NCBI GenBank assembly: GCA_964563925.1
Contig: CAZLZD010000094.1
Coordinates: 1 to 9,020 of the forward strand
Source of the DNA: JAUILA01 sp964563925
GTDB lineage: Bacteria > Bacteroidota > Bacteroidia > Cytophagales > Cyclobacteriaceae
Length of the DNA: 9,020 nucleotides
Direction: 5' to 3'
The notes beneath the pieces were generated by a model. The model worked only from the letters and a program-made list of their open reading frames with translations. It was not told the DNA's origin and ran no database searches. Positions 7,186 to 9,020 of this stretch are shown here, in pieces (positions within the stretch are counted from its first letter, which is position 1; the number at the start of each line of letters is the position of its first letter). A program made the position numbers and the translations under genes.

Positions 7186-7217
7186 AAAAAAGGCCCCGGT
7201 TTTCCGGAGCCTTTTTT
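7186..7217 (-). terminator. Rho-independent terminator of the OmpA/TPR lipoprotein gene
   Basis: Bases 7192-7199 pair with 7204-7211 around a 4-nt loop, with a single C/A mismatch on the plus strand (a G-U pair on the minus-strand RNA). The stem is flanked by six A on the left and six T on the right, which extend it to 14 pairs. Read on the minus strand it ends in a T-run and lies 21 bp past the lipoprotein stop. The symmetry would allow it to work in both directions, but no plus-strand gene ends here. Confidence 0.9.
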
Positions 7218-7222
7218 ATTGA

Positions 7223-7235
7223 AGGGGTTACCCCT
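7223..7235 (-). repeat. Short perfect inverted repeat between stop codon and terminator
   Basis: AGGGGT and ACCCCT flank one central T, starting 2 bp after the lipoprotein stop and 5 bp before the main terminator. As RNA it could form a five-pair stem with a 3-nt loop. It may add to 3'-end protection or be incidental. Confidence 0.4.
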
Positions 7236-7237
7236 GA

Positions 7238-9016
7238 TTATCTCATGATCGCCTGGAATTGCTCGTTTGAAACGTACGTGGCAAATTCTAGGTCATTCAT
7301 GGCCATTTGCTTCAATTCAGGATCAGCAGAAACTGCCTGACGAAGATGGTCATACACATCATTTTCATTACCAAGGTGCGCGCTGGCAATAGCCGCACCG
7401 TAGTGTGCAAGCGCCAGATCCGAATCAGCAGATGCTGCCTGCTCGAAGCTGTTGATTGCATTATTATAATCTTCGTTCAATACCTGGGCCAGTCCTTTGT
7501 TGAAAAGGTTGGTAGCGTTATTCTCGGCATTAGACGTTGACCTTACGGCATCAGCATATTTTGCCATCATGATCTCGGCAGATCCTTTCACTCCATTTGC
7601 TCCCTGAGCAAGTTCGTTGGAAGGGCTCATGCCCATTGCTGCCTTCAGGTGATCGTACGCCTTGTACGGATTTCCCATCATCATGTTGACGGATGCAAGG
7701 TTGGTATGGACTTCGGCAGTTTCCTGCATGTTGGCAGCCAATTCAAGCTGAGTCATAGCCATTTCCGCATATTCATCGGCACGGCCAGGGTTTTCCTCTG
7801 CCATAGCGATGTAAACTGCTCCCAGGTTATTGTGTGCAACCCAGGTGTCTTCCTTGCTGATGGAAGCCTTGTAAATAGCCTCTTTCTCCGACAGGGAAGG
7901 AGTAAGTGTTGCTCCGTAGAGCAGTTCTTCGTTGGAAAGTGTGTCAGCATTCACAGAGTTGCTGGCCACCTGCTTTGACAGAACTGCGATTTCCGGATCT
8001 GTTTTCTTCTCCAGTACAGTAAGGATTTCTGTTTCAGCTACGCGCAATCTCGGATAAAGCTCACGGAATACCTTGTTATAAGTAGGCAGTGAGTGAAGCT
8101 GGTCTTCTTTTTCCTCATACGTTCCTGCACCATTTACAATGTTCAGGTAAGCTGATTTCTCTTCCGAAGAGATTCCGTCATAAGTAGCAAGTGAATCTTT
8201 AAAGATCGACCAGTCCTCTACGACATCCTTGATAAGGAATTCAATTGAATCTGCCATTCCCTGATAATCGTACTTCGACATTTCACGGCGGTAGAATTCT
8301 TCAATTGCCTTGGCCCGGTTCTCAGCCAGTTTGGAGTTAACGCGCTCAGGACCTTCCGGGGAGTGAGTACCAGTGATGGTCACCGTTCTGGTAAGGTTCT
8401 TTTCTGCAATAAATGCATCGAGTTTATCTCCGCGGTCACCGGTACGCTCCGAATAACGAAGTACAGAACTTCCCTGAGTGAAGTAAAAGTTTACGGTCGT
8501 GGGAACAAGCTCTTCCTGGTTATTGTAACCATGATCAGCATAGGCCGCGTAACTGACCGGCATGGCCAGCTTACTGGTGGTGATCACGCCCGGGGCGAGT
8601 GGTAAACGCTCAGTTTCTTTGGTTTTACCATTTTTCGGATCTGAAGCAACTCCCTGAACTTCCAGCATTCCTGATTTCATCGCAGGGCTGTAAGGGAAAG
8701 AGAAACTTTCAGTCTGGCTAGGCTGCTGTTCATCCGCATTCGGATAATCTTCGGCACGGAACTGAATTTCCTTCAGTGCTTCTTCACCTTCTCCGTAATC
8801 ATAAAAAGAACGAACAGTGTAAACCTTGCCTTTTTTCAGCATTTTTACTGGTAAGCTGGCAGACATATCAAACGCTACCGTATCAGCATGAACCTCAAGA
8901 GGGTTCGGTGTTACGGTAAGATTTTGGTCCTCCGCCATTTTTACCATTTGATTGAGGGCACAACCAGAGAGGCCAATCAACCCAAATAATACTATAGCGT
9001 AGAATAATTTTCTCAT
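7238..9016 (-). CDS. Lipoprotein with OmpA-like domain and TPR repeats
   Basis: A 592-residue envelope lipoprotein, complete in the window with its ATG four bases from the right edge. Residues 1-19 form a lipoprotein signal with lipobox LSGC, C19 being the lipidated residue. A beta-rich region (about 35-150) follows. Then comes an OmpA-C-like segment (about 173-248): VNFYFTQGSSVL (175-186), VTITGTHSPEG (212-222), and NSKLAENRAKAIEEFY (227-242) with the conserved R234. The position of the usual diaminopimelate-binding aspartate is S219. A charged linker (about 250-380) leads to TPR-like helical hairpins at about 392-430, 435-467, 470-495, 502-533 and 534-568, with typical spacing such as FNKGLAQVLNEDYNNAINSF. 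The likely site is the periplasmic face of the outer membrane, where it may link envelope layers or scaffold a complex. The domain order differs from the T9SS protein PorE (TPR before OmpA), so I do not assign that name. Its promoter lies outside the window. Confidence 0.85.
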   Translation of the reverse strand: MRKLFYAIVLFGLIGLSGCALNQMVKMAEDQNLTVTPNPLEVHADTVAFDMSASLPVKMLKKGKVYTVRSFYDYGEGEEALKEIQFRAEDYPNADEQQPSQTESFSFPYSPAMKSGMLEVQGVASDPKNGKTKETERLPLAPGVITTSKLAMPVSYAAYADHGYNNQEELVPTTVNFYFTQGSSVLRYSERTGDRGDKLDAFIAEKNLTRTVTITGTHSPEGPERVNSKLAENRAKAIEEFYRREMSKYDYQGMADSIEFLIKDVVEDWSIFKDSLATYDGISSEEKSAYLNIVNGAGTYEEKEDQLHSLPTYNKVFRELYPRLRVAETEILTVLEKKTDPEIAVLSKQVASNSVNADTLSNEELLYGATLTPSLSEKEAIYKASISKEDTWVAHNNLGAVYIAMAEENPGRADEYAEMAMTQLELAANMQETAEVHTNLASVNMMMGNPYKAYDHLKAAMGMSPSNELAQGANGVKGSAEIMMAKYADAVRSTSNAENNATNLFNKGLAQVLNEDYNNAINSFEQAASADSDLALAHYGAAIASAHLGNENDVYDHLRQAVSADPELKQMAMNDLEFATYVSNEQFQAIMR

Positions 9017-9020
9017 TGGT

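Noticed and set aside
7238..9016. Assigning the lipoprotein as the type IX secretion protein PorE
   Set aside because: PorE has TPRs first and the OmpA-like domain last, with a beta-propeller between; here the OmpA-like domain precedes the TPRs and no propeller is seen.
1..9020. CRISPR array, insertion sequence, phage or toxin-antitoxin module
   Set aside because: No spaced direct repeats, transposase or recombinase motifs, or small paired genes were found; the gaps between genes are short and explained.

Overview
The window looks like ordinary chromosomal DNA from a member of the Bacteroidota, possibly a Cytophagales-like lineage (inferred). Four things point there: a long-type amidophosphoribosyltransferase C-terminus, a PolX whose polymerase site is eroded, a lipoprotein joining an OmpA-like domain to TPR repeats, and promoter candidates of the Bacteroidetes form TTTG / about 20 nt / TAnnTTT. 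Base composition and coding style look even throughout. I see no tRNA, rRNA, CRISPR, insertion sequence, phage gene or integration scar.

Layout, left to right. (1) Bases 1-744 (+): the 3' part of an amidophosphoribosyltransferase gene, truncated by the window edge. (2) Bases 751-4331 (-): a co-directional cluster read from right to left. It holds a PolX/PHP protein, then a family 9 glycosyltransferase whose start overlaps the polX stop by 4 bp, then, after 54 bp, an orphan family 3 solute-binding protein. The last gene converges on the amidophosphoribosyltransferase gene with 6 bp between stops. (3) Bases 4332-4442: a divergent control region in which promoter candidates on the two strands overlap. 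(4) Bases 4443-6035 (+): a large secreted protein I do not recognise, with a probable beta-propeller-like architecture. (5) Bases 6117-7097 (-): a pyruvate dehydrogenase E1 beta subunit gene with its own promoter candidate. (6) Bases 7186-7217: a strong rho-independent terminator. (7) Bases 7238-9016 (-): an OmpA-like/TPR lipoprotein gene, complete within 4 bases of the right edge.

The genes do not form one pathway. They cover purine synthesis, DNA repair, cell-surface glycan assembly, solute binding, central carbon metabolism and envelope structure. The items most worth a second look are the PolX that has lost all three polymerase aspartates but keeps its PHP nuclease ligands, the unrecognised secreted protein with its overlapping divergent promoters, the orphan binding protein, and the OmpA-like domain lacking the usual peptidoglycan-contacting aspartate. 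I found no convincing undescribed multigene system here. All intergenic gaps are short (the longest is about 140 bp), so no long non-coding stretch remains unexplained.
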